Shown here: piece by piece, positions 40,244-49,536 of the stretch | Position numbering within the stretch: position 1 is the stretch's first letter | How the letters are laid out: the number at the start of each line of letters is the position of its first letter | Source of the DNA: Bradyrhizobium manausense | GTDB lineage: Bacteria > Pseudomonadota > Alphaproteobacteria > Rhizobiales > Xanthobacteraceae | Reading direction: 5' to 3' | Assembly: GCF_018129685.1 (NCBI RefSeq) | Contig: NZ_JAFCLG010000005.1 | Coordinates: 248,001 to 312,000 of the forward strand | DNA: 64,000 bases | Notes under the pieces: generated by a model | The model's database searches: none | What the model saw: only the letters and a program-made list of their open reading frames with translations | Told to the model about the DNA's origin: nothing | Program-made: the position numbers and the translations under genes

Positions 40244-40657
40244 TTAGCGCTTGTCCGGGCCTTCGCGGGCGGCGATCTGCTCGACGAGATCGACGATGGA
40301 GCGGCGCAGCTTCGAATCGGTGATCCGGGTGAACGCCTTGGTCAGCGCCAGCCCTTCGGAGGTGGCGAGGAAGTCGGAGACATAGGAGGGCGACGCACCT
40401 TCGGCGAAGCCATCCGGACCCGCCACGCCGCTCGGTCCGCCCTCGAACAGGAACGACACCGGCACCTGCAGAATCTCCGCGATCTGCTGGATGCGGCTTG
40501 CGCCGACCCGGTTCGTGCCCTTCTCGTACTTCTGGACCTGCTGGAATGTCAGGCCCAAAGCTTCACCGAGCTTTTCCTGACTCATGCCCAACATGATGCG
40601 GCGCATACGCACGCGACTGCCGACATATTTGTCAACAGGGTTGGGCGCTTTCGACAT
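40244..40657 (-). CDS. XRE-family regulator, PraR/PhrR-like
   Basis: 137 aa. Cro/C1-type HTH at about 15-70: RVRMRRIMLGMSQEKLGEALGLTFQQVQKYEKGTNRVGASRIQQIAEIL, very like rhizobial PraR/PhrR (a regulator of quorum sensing and biofilm genes in Rhizobium leguminosarum, low-pH-induced in Sinorhizobium). The C-terminal half is an uncharacterised short domain (LTKAFTRITDSKLRRSIVDLVEQIA). Its place between lnt and trmB is the same as in other rhizobia. Whether it has those target genes in this organism is unknown. Confidence 0.88.
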   Translation of the reverse strand: MSKAPNPVDKYVGSRVRMRRIMLGMSQEKLGEALGLTFQQVQKYEKGTNRVGASRIQQIAEILQVPVSFLFEGGPSGVAGPDGFAEGASPSYVSDFLATSEGLALTKAFTRITDSKLRRSIVDLVEQIAAREGPDKR

Positions 40658-40888
40658 TTCCTCAGCCCTCCAAACACCACCGTCGGCGCAATAGGATAAA
40701 TTGCCTCAGGTGACAGCGACGTCAAAACTTCATTCTGATTGGGGAGACATTGCGGAGAAATTTAGCAATGCACCGCTGTCTTGTGCAGCCAGCGCAGAAT
40801 GAGGAGCCCGCGTACGGTCTGTCAACCGTGGGACTACGGTTGTCAAAAGTTTCCGCCCGTCTGCCGGAAATCGCTGGCGACCGCGCGA

Positions 40889-42502
40889 TCAGGGGTGCCG
40901 CTTCGCGACACGTCGTCGCACCGCCAGAACGATCGCCAGCGCGACGAGCATTGCCGCGGGGATGTCTCCGACTCTCGCATAGACCGTGGGTGGGATGGCG
41001 GCGGGCAGGCTTGCGTCCAGGATGCCTTCGATCCCGAGGCCGAGGCTGGCCACCGTGCGTCCTACCGGATCGATCACCGCCGAGATGCCGGTATTGGCCG
41101 AGCGGACCAGCGGCAGTCCGAGCTCGATGGCGCGCATCCGCGCCTGCTCCAGATGCTGGTGCGGGCCGGTCGAGATGCCGAACCAGCCGTCATTGGTAAG
41201 GTTCACCATCCAGCCCGGGCGCTCATCGCGCGTTCCGACTTCGCCGGGGAAGATTGCTTCGTAGCAGATCAGCGGCAGCGCGGGCGGGGCGCCCGGTACC
41301 GGCAGCACGTGCCGCACCGTGCCGGGAATGAAGCCGCCACGCATCCGTGTCAGCTGCTCGAGGCCGAGCTTCTCCATCAGATCCTGGTAGGGAAGATATT
41401 CACCGAATGGAACCAGATGGAGCTTGTCGTAGATCGCGAGCACGCTGGCGTCGTGGTCGATGACATAGATCGAATTATAGGCCCGCGTGATCGGGGTGCC
41501 AGGCGGCAGATCGGGAGCGCGCACCGAGCCGGTGATCAGCACCGTGCCCCTGGGTAACAGCTCGGCAATCTGGGCCATCACGTCGGCTTCGCGGGTGAGG
41601 AAGAACGGAAAGGCGGATTCCGGCCAGATCAGGATGGTCGCAGCGCCCACGCCGGTCGCTTGCGGACCGGAGGCGCGATCCGACAGCGCCAGATATTTCT
41701 TCATCACCTCCGCCTTGGCGGAATAGTTGAATTTCAGGTCCTGCTGCAGGTTCGGCTGCATCAGTCGCAGCTTTGCACCCGCGACCATCGTGGTCGGATG
41801 CAGCGACAGGCGGATGGCGCCGAAAATGCCCATGACGACCAGCAGCGCAAGCGCAGCAGCCGGCACGCGCCACGCCGCCCTGCGATCGCGCGTGCGGTCG
41901 ATCAGCACGGCCGGGCTAGCGAAGATCGCGATCGCGAGGAACGTCATGCCCCATTGGCCGATCAACGAGGCCGTCTGGGCCAGCGGCAGCGGCTCCGACA
42001 GTGCATAGCCGAATGCGTTCCAGGGAAAGCCCGTGAGGACGTGCCCGCGCAGCCATTCACCAATGGTGAGGCTTGCCGCGAGCGCGAGGATGCGGGTGGC
42101 GTCCTTGGTCCAGAGCAGTCGGGCCAGCGCAAAACCGATGGCCGTGAAAATCGAGAGATAGGCCGGCAGGCCCAGCACGGCGAACGGCGTCAGCCAGGCG
42201 AACACGTCGGCGTCGACGAAGAAAGCGATGCCGATCCAGTAAAGCCCCGGGACGAAATAACCGAGCCCGAACCAGTAGCCCGTCAGCGCCGCGGCCGGAA
42301 CGCCGCCATACCGTCCGGCGCCGGCACCGTCGATCAGCCAGACCATGACAGGGAAGGTGATGAACAGCACCGGAAAGATGTTGAACGGGGCCAGCGCCAG
42401 CACCGAGAGTGCGCCGCACGCCATCGCGAGCAGCGCGCGTTTCCATCCCCAGGTCAGGATGATGGCGAGCGCAATCTGCCTGAAACGCTGGAACGCGGTC
42501 AC
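40889..42502 (-). CDS. lnt: Apolipoprotein N-acyltransferase
   Basis: Inner-membrane enzyme that adds the third acyl chain to lipoproteins. 537 aa: about six N-terminal membrane helices, then a nitrilase-like periplasmic domain with the Glu-Lys-Cys triad (IWPESAFPF, YDKLHLVPFGEY, LPLICYEAIFP) and a last membrane helix. Start is GTG 42502, overlapping the corC-like stop (GTGA), so it is coupled. Part of miaB-phoH-ybeY-corC-lnt. Confidence 0.97.
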   Translation of the reverse strand: MTAFQRFRQIALAIILTWGWKRALLAMACGALSVLALAPFNIFPVLFITFPVMVWLIDGAGAGRYGGVPAAALTGYWFGLGYFVPGLYWIGIAFFVDADVFAWLTPFAVLGLPAYLSIFTAIGFALARLLWTKDATRILALAASLTIGEWLRGHVLTGFPWNAFGYALSEPLPLAQTASLIGQWGMTFLAIAIFASPAVLIDRTRDRRAAWRVPAAALALLVVMGIFGAIRLSLHPTTMVAGAKLRLMQPNLQQDLKFNYSAKAEVMKKYLALSDRASGPQATGVGAATILIWPESAFPFFLTREADVMAQIAELLPRGTVLITGSVRAPDLPPGTPITRAYNSIYVIDHDASVLAIYDKLHLVPFGEYLPYQDLMEKLGLEQLTRMRGGFIPGTVRHVLPVPGAPPALPLICYEAIFPGEVGTRDERPGWMVNLTNDGWFGISTGPHQHLEQARMRAIELGLPLVRSANTGISAVIDPVGRTVASLGLGIEGILDASLPAAIPPTVYARVGDIPAAMLVALAIVLAVRRRVAKRHP

Positions 42503-43617
42503 TGCGGGCCGGTCCCCTCGCCGGGCGGCGGGGTCGGCGTGTCGCCGGCCGGTGGCTGGCCGCTCTCGGGCGCGGCCTCGCGGCGGCTTCTCTCGCGCTG
42601 GGTGCGCGGCGCGGGGCGCTCCTTCCGGGTCGAGATGCGCAACCGCTTGACGCGGCGCGGATCGGCATCGAGCACTTCGACCTCGTAATGGCCGGGACCC
42701 GAGATCACCTCGCCGCGCACGGGCAGGCGCCCGACGAAGCTGACGAGATAGCCGCCCAGCGTCTCCACCTCCTCGCCGGCCTCGCCGGTGACGAAGTCCG
42801 CGCCGATCACGGTGCGGACGTCGTCGAGGCTGGCGCGGGCGTCGGCGATGAAGGCGTTGTCGGGCAGGCGCACGATCGACGGCGGCTCGTCGCTGTCGTG
42901 CTCGTCGTCAATCTCGCCGACGATCTGCTCGACGATATCCTCGAGCGAAACAAGGCCGTCGCTGCCGCCATATTCGTCGACGACCAGGGCGAGGTGAATG
43001 CGCGTTGCCTGCATCTGCGCCAACAGGTCGATCGCGCGCATCGACGGCGGCACATAGAGCAGCTTGCGGATGATGCGCGCGTCGTGCAGCGGTAGCGCGA
43101 GGTCCACGGTCTTCAAATCCAGCCCGGCCGGCAGCGGCTTCTTGCGTTTGGTCTTGGTCGCCTCCGACACCCGCGCACGCGCGGTCATGAAGGCGAGCAG
43201 GTCGCGGATGTGAACGATGCCAACGGGATCGTCCAGGGTCTCGTTGTAGACCACGAGGCGCGAATGGCCCGCGCTCTCGAAACGGTCCATCAATTCGCCG
43301 AGCGGGATGTCGCGCCTCACCGCGATGATGTCGGCACGATGCACCATGACGTCGGCGATGCGGCGCTCGTGCAGGCCGAGGATGTTGCGCAGCATGGTGC
43401 GCTCGACCGCGGAGAAGCCGGTGTCGTCGGGCGTCGTCGCATCGAGCACGACCTGCAGGTCGTCGCGCACCGATCCGGCCTTCCAGCCGAACAGCGTGCG
43501 GATGGCGCGCAGCAGCCAGCCATCAGCGGTCGGCCGCATGACCTCGCCGGGCGTCACCACCACCGGCAGATTGGCCGTGTTGCGCGGGTTGTCGTGAACA
43601 GGCTCCGAGTCCGGCAT
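42499..43617 (-). CDS. HlyC/CorC (TlyC) family CBS-domain protein
   Basis: 372 aa from ATG 43617, one base after the ybeY stop (TGA-g-ATG). No N-terminal DUF21 membrane domain, so it is the soluble CorC type: two CBS domains (VMVHRADIIAVRRD...GIVHIRDLLAF; YVPPSMRAIDLLAQMQ...VVDEYGGSDGLVSLEDIVEQIVG) followed by the CorC_HlyC domain (DARASLDDVRTVIG...GGYLVSFVGRLP) and a Pro/Arg-rich disordered tail of about 45 residues. CorC is implicated in cation efflux/Mg transport; conserved next to ybeY and lnt. Confidence 0.92.
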   Translation of the reverse strand: MPDSEPVHDNPRNTANLPVVVTPGEVMRPTADGWLLRAIRTLFGWKAGSVRDDLQVVLDATTPDDTGFSAVERTMLRNILGLHERRIADVMVHRADIIAVRRDIPLGELMDRFESAGHSRLVVYNETLDDPVGIVHIRDLLAFMTARARVSEATKTKRKKPLPAGLDLKTVDLALPLHDARIIRKLLYVPPSMRAIDLLAQMQATRIHLALVVDEYGGSDGLVSLEDIVEQIVGEIDDEHDSDEPPSIVRLPDNAFIADARASLDDVRTVIGADFVTGEAGEEVETLGGYLVSFVGRLPVRGEVISGPGHYEVEVLDADPRRVKRLRISTRKERPAPRTQRERSRREAAPESGQPPAGDTPTPPPGEGTGPQ

Positions 43618-43618
43618 C

Positions 43619-44128
43619 TCAGTGTGTCCCCGCGCGGTCTGCATAGGGATCGGGAATGCCGAGATGAGCCAGGATCTCGGTTTCGAGCGCTTCCATGTCT
43701 TCCGCGTCGTCGTCGTTCTCGTGATCGTAGCCGATCAGGTGCAGGAAACCATGCACGGCGAGATGGCTCAAATGATGATCGAACGGCTTGTGTTCCTCGT
43801 TCGCCTCGCGCCGCATGGTCTCGAAGGCGATCGCGATGTCGCCGAGCATGCGCGGTGCATCGCCCGGCTTCCATTCGCCTTCGCCCTGGAGCGCGGGAAA
43901 CGAGAGTACATTGGTCGGCTTGTCCATACCGCGCCAGTTGCTGTTGAGCGTGCGGATGCCGGCATCATCGGTCAGCATTACGGCCACTTCGGCATCCGCG
44001 ACGTCTTCGTCGACGGATTCGGCGGCGGCCGCGATGGCGCGCTGGATCACGGCTTCGGCGTCAGGCTCGCTCTGCCAGCAATCGGCGACGACGAGGACCT
44101 CGGTGATGGGAAGATTGGGATGCGACAT
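43619..44128 (-). CDS. ybeY: Endoribonuclease YbeY
   Basis: Zn-dependent single-strand endoribonuclease for 16S rRNA 3' end maturation and ribosome quality control. 169 aa with the metal motif HLAVHGFLHLIGYDHE (H-G-x-L-H-x5-H) near the C-terminus and NRDWRGMDKPT-like NSNWRGMDKPTNVLSFP. It follows phoH after 60 bases and leads into corC with a one-base gap. Confidence 0.97.
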   Translation of the reverse strand: MSHPNLPITEVLVVADCWQSEPDAEAVIQRAIAAAAESVDEDVADAEVAVMLTDDAGIRTLNSNWRGMDKPTNVLSFPALQGEGEWKPGDAPRMLGDIAIAFETMRREANEEHKPFDHHLSHLAVHGFLHLIGYDHENDDDAEDMEALETEILAHLGIPDPYADRAGTH

Positions 44129-44188
44129 GGCTTTGTTCGGAACGATAAGGCGCTGGAGTCGCGCCCGCAGGGTCCGGTTGTTGTCCCG

Positions 44189-45295
44189 TCAGGATTTGTT
44201 GCCGGCGGGTGGCCGCTGCGGCGACCCTTCATAAGCGGCGACGATTCGTGCCACGAGCTCGTGGCGGATCACGTCCTCGGCCTTGAAATGAACTTGCGCA
44301 ATGCCCTCGACGCCGCCCAGCAATCTGGTCGCCTCGGCGAGGCCGGAGGTCTGGCCATTCGGCAAATCGATCTGCGAGGGATCGCCCGTCACGATCATGC
44401 GGCTGTTCTCGCCCAAACGGGTGAGGAACATCTTCATCTGCATCGATGTCGTGTTCTGGGCTTCGTCTAGGATGATTGCGGCGTTGGTCAGCGTGCGGCC
44501 GCGCATGAACGCGAGCGGCGCGATCTCGATCTCGCCGGTCTGCAGTGCACGCTCGACGATGCGCGCGTCCATGAGGTCGTAAAGCGCGTCGTAGATCGGA
44601 CGCAGATAAGGATCGACTTTCTCGCGGAGGTCGCCCGGCAGGAAGCCGAGCCGCTCGCCGGCTTCCACCGCCGGACGCGACAGGATGATCTTGTCGACCT
44701 CCTTGCGCTCGAACAATTGCGCGGCATGCGCGACCGCGAGCCAGGTCTTGCCGGTGCCGGCGGGACCGATGCCGAACACGAGTTCATGGCGCTTCAGCGC
44801 GCGGATGTAGGAATCCTGCGCGGCCGTGCGCGCGCGCACCGGGCGTTTTCGTAAGTTGATGCTGTCGAAGGCCGACTTGGCCGATTTGGCGTCGAACTCG
44901 AACAGAGATCCTTGCGCGATCACAGCGCGGATTGCACCTTCGACCTCGCCCTGGTCAACATCCTGGCCCTTCACGGCATGTGCATAGAGCGTCTCCAGCA
45001 CGCGCCGCGCGGCATCGCAGCCGTCGCGCGTTCCGCCGATGGTGATGTGGTTGCCCTTCGAATCCACGACGACGCCGAGCCGCCGCTCGATCTGCGCCAG
45101 GTTCTGGCCATAGGGCCCGACCAGCGCAGACGCGGCGCGGTTGTCGTCGAAGTCGATGACGACCTGGGTCTCGGGCGGAACTTGCATGTCGCGGTCAAAC
45201 TTGCGGCTGGGAGCGAGGGCAGGCGAATCCGATGCGCTTTTGGGCAAGGGTTCAGGCTCCAGTGGCGATGGATGATAAAGCGGGCTCGCGGGCAT
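44189..45295 (-). CDS. phoH: PhoH-like ATPase (YbeZ)
   Basis: 368 aa. N-terminal KH-like segment ([31 protein letters not shown]) and PhoH ATPase with [12 protein letters not shown] (Walker A) and ILDEAQNTT (Walker B). Partner of YbeY in ribosome and RNA metabolism. Start ATG 45295 gives a 44-base overlap with miaB; ATG 45187 ([10 protein letters not shown]) would avoid it, and neither has a clear ribosome site, so the start is uncertain. Confidence 0.93.
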   Translation of the reverse strand: MPASPLYHPSPLEPEPLPKSASDSPALAPSRKFDRDMQVPPETQVVIDFDDNRAASALVGPYGQNLAQIERRLGVVVDSKGNHITIGGTRDGCDAARRVLETLYAHAVKGQDVDQGEVEGAIRAVIAQGSLFEFDAKSAKSAFDSINLRKRPVRARTAAQDSYIRALKRHELVFGIGPAGTGKTWLAVAHAAQLFERKEVDKIILSRPAVEAGERLGFLPGDLREKVDPYLRPIYDALYDLMDARIVERALQTGEIEIAPLAFMRGRTLTNAAIILDEAQNTTSMQMKMFLTRLGENSRMIVTGDPSQIDLPNGQTSGLAEATRLLGGVEGIAQVHFKAEDVIRHELVARIVAAYEGSPQRPPAGNKS

Positions 45296-46649
45296 TGCGT
45301 GGCGTCGCGAGCTCGCCGAGGAAACTGTAACGCTCGAGGCTGTCGATCCTGACCGGCAGGATTTGTCCGATGATATCGGGCGAGGCCATCACATGTGCAG
45401 GCTGGAGGAAAGCGGTGCGGCCGACGATCTGGCCGTCCTTGCGCGCCGGACGTTCGAACAGCACGTCGACCGTTGAGCCAATCGCAGCCTTGTTGAAGGC
45501 CGATTGCTGGCTGTCGATCAATTCCTGGAGCCGCTCCAATCGCTGGTCCATCTCGGCGGGGGACACCGTCTCCTGCATATCCGCGGCCGGGGTTCCCGGC
45601 CGGGCGGAGTATTTGAACGAATACGCCGCAGCGTAGCCGATTTGCGTGACAAGCGCGAGTGTGGCGAGAAAATCCTGCTCGCTCTCACCCGGAAAGCCGA
45701 CGATAAAATCTGATGAAAAAGCAATGTCTTGGCGCGCGGTGCGGAAACGGTCGATGACCTCTCGATAATCATCGGCGGTATGTTTCCGGTTCATGGCGGC
45801 GAGAATCCGGTCCGAACCCGACTGCACCGGCAGGTGTACGAACGGCATGAGCGAATCGAGATCGCGATGGGCTGCGATCAAACTGTCATCGACGTCGCGG
45901 GGATGGCTGGTCGAATAGCGCAGCCGCGCGATGCCGGGAATTGTCGCCAAATGCTCGAGCAGCCTGCCCAGCGGCCAGGTTTTTCCGTCCGGTCCCTCGC
46001 CATGATAGGCGTTGACGTTCTGTCCGATCAGCGTGAGCTCGCGCACGCCGTTGTCGGCGAGCCGCTTGACGTCGTCGACGATCTTCGCGACGGGGCGCGA
46101 GACTTCTGCGCCGCGCGTGTACGGCACGACGCAGAAGGTGCAGAACTTGTCGCAACCTTCCTGCACCGTGACAAACGCCGAGATGCCGCGTGCGCGGATC
46201 GCAGCGGGCCTGGGCTGGGCGAGGAAGCCGAACTTGTCGGCTGCCGGAAACTCCGTCTCGATCGCCCGGCCCTCTTTGCCGGCGCGCTTCAGCAGTTCGG
46301 GCAGATGATGATAGCTCTGCGGCCCGACCACGACATCGACCGTGGGCGCGCGGCGCACGATCTCCTCGCCTTCTGCCTGCGCGACGCAGCCGGCGACGGC
46401 GATCTGGATGGCGCGTCCCGCGCGCGCAGCCTCGTTCTTGGCGACGCGCAGCCGGCCGAGCTCGGAAAAGACCTTTTCAGAGGCCTTCTCGCGGATATGG
46501 CAGGTGTTGAGAATGACGAGGTCGGCGTCCTCGGCGTTATCAGTCTCCACGAATCCTTCCGGAGCCAGCGTGTCCACCATGCGCTGGGCATCGTAGACGT
46601 TCATCTGGCAGCCATATGATTTGATGTGCAGCTTGCGCGGCGGCGTCAT
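45252..46649 (-). CDS. miaB: tRNA-2-methylthio-N6-dimethylallyladenosine synthase
   Basis: Radical-SAM methylthiotransferase that modifies i6A37 of tRNAs. 465 aa: N-terminal MTTase domain with [10 protein letters not shown] and NTCHIREKA and GCVAQAEG (three Cys for the auxiliary cluster), the radical-SAM motif [15 protein letters not shown], and a C-terminal TRAM domain. First gene of miaB-phoH-ybeY-corC-lnt. Confidence 0.98.
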   Translation of the reverse strand: MTPPRKLHIKSYGCQMNVYDAQRMVDTLAPEGFVETDNAEDADLVILNTCHIREKASEKVFSELGRLRVAKNEAARAGRAIQIAVAGCVAQAEGEEIVRRAPTVDVVVGPQSYHHLPELLKRAGKEGRAIETEFPAADKFGFLAQPRPAAIRARGISAFVTVQEGCDKFCTFCVVPYTRGAEVSRPVAKIVDDVKRLADNGVRELTLIGQNVNAYHGEGPDGKTWPLGRLLEHLATIPGIARLRYSTSHPRDVDDSLIAAHRDLDSLMPFVHLPVQSGSDRILAAMNRKHTADDYREVIDRFRTARQDIAFSSDFIVGFPGESEQDFLATLALVTQIGYAAAYSFKYSARPGTPAADMQETVSPAEMDQRLERLQELIDSQQSAFNKAAIGSTVDVLFERPARKDGQIVGRTAFLQPAHVMASPDIIGQILPVRIDSLERYSFLGELATPRNAREPALSSIATGA

Positions 46650-46730
46650 GGAACCCGGGATTGAGGTGGAGGACGGCCCTCAGATATAGGCTGGGGGGCC
46701 GAAAAGCCAGCGATTGGGGGACCAAGACTC

Positions 46731-46850
46731 GTCTTTCCGGGGCGCCCGCCAAGCGGGCGAACCCGAAATCCAGAGGTTTTGGCGCGAGATTCCGGGTTCG
46801 ATGCTCCGGGCCGCGCTTCGCGGTCCCGGCGCATCGCCCCGGAATGACGC
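46731..46850. repeat. Palindromic intergenic repeat, family E
   Basis: Begins TTTCCGGGGCG and ends CGCCCCGGAATGACG, with inner pairs CCCGCCAAGCGGG and CGGGCCGCGCTTCGCGGTCCCGG and an ACCCGAAATCC / GATTCCGGGTT pair. It fills the gap between miaB and the HAD gene. Single copy in this window. Confidence 0.7.
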
Positions 46851-46857
46851 CAAGAAG

Positions 46858-47538
46858 CTATCCCGTCAGGACGTCCGCCGTGACCCCCCGGACCAGCTCC
46901 GGCAATTGATGCATGTCCGAAAAGGTGAGATCGGCGCCGGCCCGGCGCAGGGTCTCGGCATGGCCGGCCCCGCAATGGCTGCCGCCGAAAAAGCCAAAGA
47001 CTTTCATTCCGGCCGCCCGCGCGCCGGCGATGCCGGCCAGGCTGTCCTCGATCACCACACAGCGTTTGGGCGGAACGCCCATTTCCCTGGCCGCGAACAG
47101 GAAGAGGTCCGGTGCGGGTTTGCCGTTCGTCACCTGCGACGACGAGAAGATATTTGGCGCGAGGCGTTCATAGAGCCCCGTGCTTCCGAGGCTCACTTGC
47201 ATACGCTGGTGTGAGCCGCTCGAGGCGACGCAGACGCGTTGGGTCACGACGTCGAGGACATCGTGGATGCCGCGGATCGCCTCGAGGTCGGCTTCGAACG
47301 CGCGGAACAGCTGGTCCTGGAGATCGCCATGATAGGCCTCAGGCAGCTTGCGGCCGAGCTCGGTTTCGATTTCGAGATTGGCCTGCTTTGTGGAGCGGCC
47401 AAGGAAGCGCTCGGACACCTGCTCCGGCGTGATCGGATAGCCGTGGCGCGTCAGCACGTCGGCATGGGCGCGGCAGGAGATCACCTCGCTGTCCACGAGC
47501 ACGCCGTCGCAATCGAAGATGATGAGATCGATGGACAT
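46858..47538 (-). CDS. HAD-superfamily hydrolase (beta-phosphoglucomutase/GPH type)
   Basis: 226 aa HAD subfamily IA: nucleophile Asp9 and Asp11 in IFDCDGVLVDSE, motif II VASSGSHQ, and motif III/IV KPAPDLFLFAAREM...CVVIEDSLAGIAGARAAG. A helical cap sits between motifs I and II. Family members act on phosphoglycolate, sugar phosphates or nucleotides; substrate not determinable. Flanked by repeats on both sides. Confidence 0.85.
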   Translation of the reverse strand: MSIDLIIFDCDGVLVDSEVISCRAHADVLTRHGYPITPEQVSERFLGRSTKQANLEIETELGRKLPEAYHGDLQDQLFRAFEADLEAIRGIHDVLDVVTQRVCVASSGSHQRMQVSLGSTGLYERLAPNIFSSSQVTNGKPAPDLFLFAAREMGVPPKRCVVIEDSLAGIAGARAAGMKVFGFFGGSHCGAGHAETLRRAGADLTFSDMHQLPELVRGVTADVLTG

Positions 47539-47560
47539 TCAGCTCGTGGCGGGGGCGGTG

Positions 47561-47685
47561 CCACCTCTCCCGGAGGGAGAGGTCGGCGCGAAGCGCCGGG
47601 TGAGGGAAACAACTCTCTCGTGGGACCTGAGACCCCTCACCCGATTTGCTCCGCAAATCGACCTCTCCCCGTCGGGGAGAGGTGA
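47561..47685. repeat. Palindromic intergenic repeat, family D copy 1
   Basis: CCACCTCTCCC-GGAGG-GAGAGGT...GCGCCGGGTGAGGG...CCCTCACCCGATTTGC-TCC-GCAAATCGACCTCTCCCCGTCGGGGAGAGGT. Nested palindromes. It lies between the fur 3' end and the HAD start, and closely resembles 51495-51616. Confidence 0.85.
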
Positions 47686-47711
47686 AGAGATCTCGCCGAA
47701 AGACATGTTCA

Positions 47712-48200
47712 TCAATTGGTCGGCTTGTCGTCGTCGAGCGGGACGCAGTAGAGCTCGAGCCGGTGATCGACCAGCTTGTAGCCGAGCTTGCGGGCGATCT
47801 CCGCCTGCAGCTTCTCGATCTCTTCGGAGGTAAACTCGATCACCTTGCCGTCGCGCAGATTGATGAGATGGTCGTGGTGGCTGTCGCGCATCGTCTCGTA
47901 ACGCGCTCGGCCCTCGCGGAAATCGTGGCGCTCGATGATGCCGGCATCCTCGAACAGCTTGACGGTGCGATAGACGGTCGAGATCGAGATCTTGTCGTCG
48001 ACGGCGACACAGCGCCGGTACAATTCCTCGACATCAGGGTGATCGACGGCTTCCGCAAGTACGCGCGCGATGACGCGGCGCTGCTCGGTCATACGCATGC
48101 CGGTGGCGGCACAGCGCGCCTCGATGCCGGTCGCCTTGGATGCGGAAGAAGGTTTAAGTCCGGTCATATCGTGTCCGTCTGACGTGGCGCTTTCTGCCAT
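47712..48200 (-). CDS. fur: Fur-family metal regulator (Fur/Mur)
   Basis: 162 aa from ATG 48200; ATG 48167 is an alternative. Winged helix (RMTEQRRVIARVLAEAVDHPDVEELY...ISISTVYRTVKLFEDAGII) and the metal site HHDHLINL with the downstream His/Glu. No haem regulatory motif, unlike Irr at 17388. In B. japonicum Fur regulates irr and responds to Mn or Fe; in other rhizobia the ortholog is Mur. It follows rimI by 5 bases in tsaB-rimI-fur, so it is coupled to translation genes. Confidence 0.92.
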   Translation of the reverse strand: MAESATSDGHDMTGLKPSSASKATGIEARCAATGMRMTEQRRVIARVLAEAVDHPDVEELYRRCVAVDDKISISTVYRTVKLFEDAGIIERHDFREGRARYETMRDSHHDHLINLRDGKVIEFTSEEIEKLQAEIARKLGYKLVDHRLELYCVPLDDDKPTN

Positions 48201-48205
48201 CAATG

Positions 48206-48691
48206 TTACGTCAAATCACGTCGCATCAGAAGTGCGTTCAGTTGTTCCCCGCTCGGATGCTTATAGTAGCGTTCGCGGCGCCCGACCACTACGAATCCGC
48301 CCCTCTCATAGAGCCGTCGCGCAGGCTGGTTGTTCTCTTCGACTTCCAGAAATATCGTGCGTACGCCGCGCCCTGCGAGGTGACCGAGATGGGTCATCAG
48401 CAGCGTGCGGGAGAGGCCGCGGCCGCGGTAAGACTGGTCCACCGCGACGGAGAGGATTTCCGCTTCGTCCGCGCCGATCCGCGACACCGCAAAGCCGATC
48501 GTCTTGCGACCCAGGCGCAAGCGATGCACGAGTGTATTACGCTCGCTGAGCATGGTTTCGAATTCCGCTTCGCCCCAGCCATGTGCAAAGGAAGCACCGT
48601 GCAGCTGCGCCAGACGCGCCGCGTCGCGCGTCGACGCCGGCTCGACGGCCGCGGTGCCGCCGCGCCACCATTGCGAAATCCACTTCATCAT
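48206..48691 (-). CDS. rimI: Ribosomal protein alanine N-acetyltransferase (RimI-like)
   Basis: 161 aa GNAT starting at ATG 48691, which overlaps the tsaB TGA (ATGA). Signature: LSVAVDQSYRGRGLSRTLLMTHL (acetyl-CoA motif) and FLEVEENNQPARRLYERGGFVVVGRRERYY, the RimI C-terminal block. Known RimI acetylates S18 and other N-termini. Middle gene of the tsaB-rimI-fur unit, an order conserved in rhizobia. Confidence 0.92.
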   Translation of the reverse strand: MMKWISQWWRGGTAAVEPASTRDAARLAQLHGASFAHGWGEAEFETMLSERNTLVHRLRLGRKTIGFAVSRIGADEAEILSVAVDQSYRGRGLSRTLLMTHLGHLAGRGVRTIFLEVEENNQPARRLYERGGFVVVGRRERYYKHPSGEQLNALLMRRDLT

Positions 48692-49383
48692 GAGCTTGCG
48701 GCTTGAGCTGCGAACAGCGGTTGTGCCGCCGGCTTTGCGTCGGGTGCTTTCAGGTAGAACGGCCGCGGGGGATTGGTGTCGGGATCGGCGGCGGCTCCCA
48801 GCCATGCGACCCAGCCGATATCGGGCGCGGGCTGCGCATCGACCGTTGCTGGCGGTGGCGCATCCGCCGGCCAGCGCTCGGCAAGGATTTTTGCGGCGTT
48901 GCCGACCAGATGCGGCGCGCCGAATTGCGAGGCGGCGATAGCCTCGTCGATGGAGGCGATCTTCGGCCGCACCAGCTGGCCGCCGTCGCCACCGACGATC
49001 TGGAAGTAGACGTGATCATGCCGCGCATCGATGGCCGAGATCACCGGTGCAGGTCCGCTCTGGCCGACGATGGCCGCCGCATAGGCCGACAGCGTCGTGA
49101 GCCCCACGGCCGGCCGCCCGGCCGCCAGGGCAAGGCCGCGTGCCGCCGAAATACCGACGCGCAAGCCGGTGAAGCTGCCGGGGCCGACCGTGACAGCGAT
49201 GCGGTCGAGCGCGGTGAAAGCGCAATCGGCCGATTGCATCACGCGCGCGATCATCGGCATCAAAGCCTCGGCGTGGCCGCGCTTCATGAGCAATTGCTCC
49301 TGTGCAAGGAGCACGCCGGCGTCGGTGTCGAGAACGGCGGCGGAGCAGGCGTCGAGCGCCGTATCGATGGCGAGGATCAGCAT
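48688..49383 (-). CDS. tsaB: tRNA threonylcarbamoyladenosine protein TsaB
   Basis: Paralog of TsaD that scaffolds the TsaBDE complex making t6A37 in tRNA. 231 aa: MLILAIDTALDACSAAVLD (ASKHA-fold phosphate loop 1), RGHAEALMPMI, and AVTVGPGSFTGLRVGISAARGLALA, the TsaB signature. The C-terminal part is Pro/Ala-rich. First gene of tsaB-rimI-fur; upstream is a family A repeat. Confidence 0.95.
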   Translation of the reverse strand: MLILAIDTALDACSAAVLDTDAGVLLAQEQLLMKRGHAEALMPMIARVMQSADCAFTALDRIAVTVGPGSFTGLRVGISAARGLALAAGRPAVGLTTLSAYAAAIVGQSGPAPVISAIDARHDHVYFQIVGGDGGQLVRPKIASIDEAIAASQFGAPHLVGNAAKILAERWPADAPPPATVDAQPAPDIGWVAWLGAAADPDTNPPRPFYLKAPDAKPAAQPLFAAQAASS

Positions 49384-49429
49384 GGCGCGATCATAGCATC
49401 GCCAGCCGGATGATGCCCAAGCTTCTTCG

Positions 49430-49511
49430 CGTCATGGCCGGGCTTGACCCGGCCATCCACGACTTTGCAGCCCCAAGAACGTGGATGCCCGGGACAAGCC
49501 CGGGCATGACG
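49430..49511. repeat. Palindromic intergenic repeat, family A copy 2
   Basis: Starts CGTCATGGCCGGGCTTGACC and ends CGGGACAAGCCCGGGCATGACG, with the CCAC...GTGG pair inside. It lies between the tsaB 5' end and the NfuA-like gene 3' end. Confidence 0.85.
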
Positions 49512-49536
49512 GAATCAAATCGGTGCGTCGAGGGCG

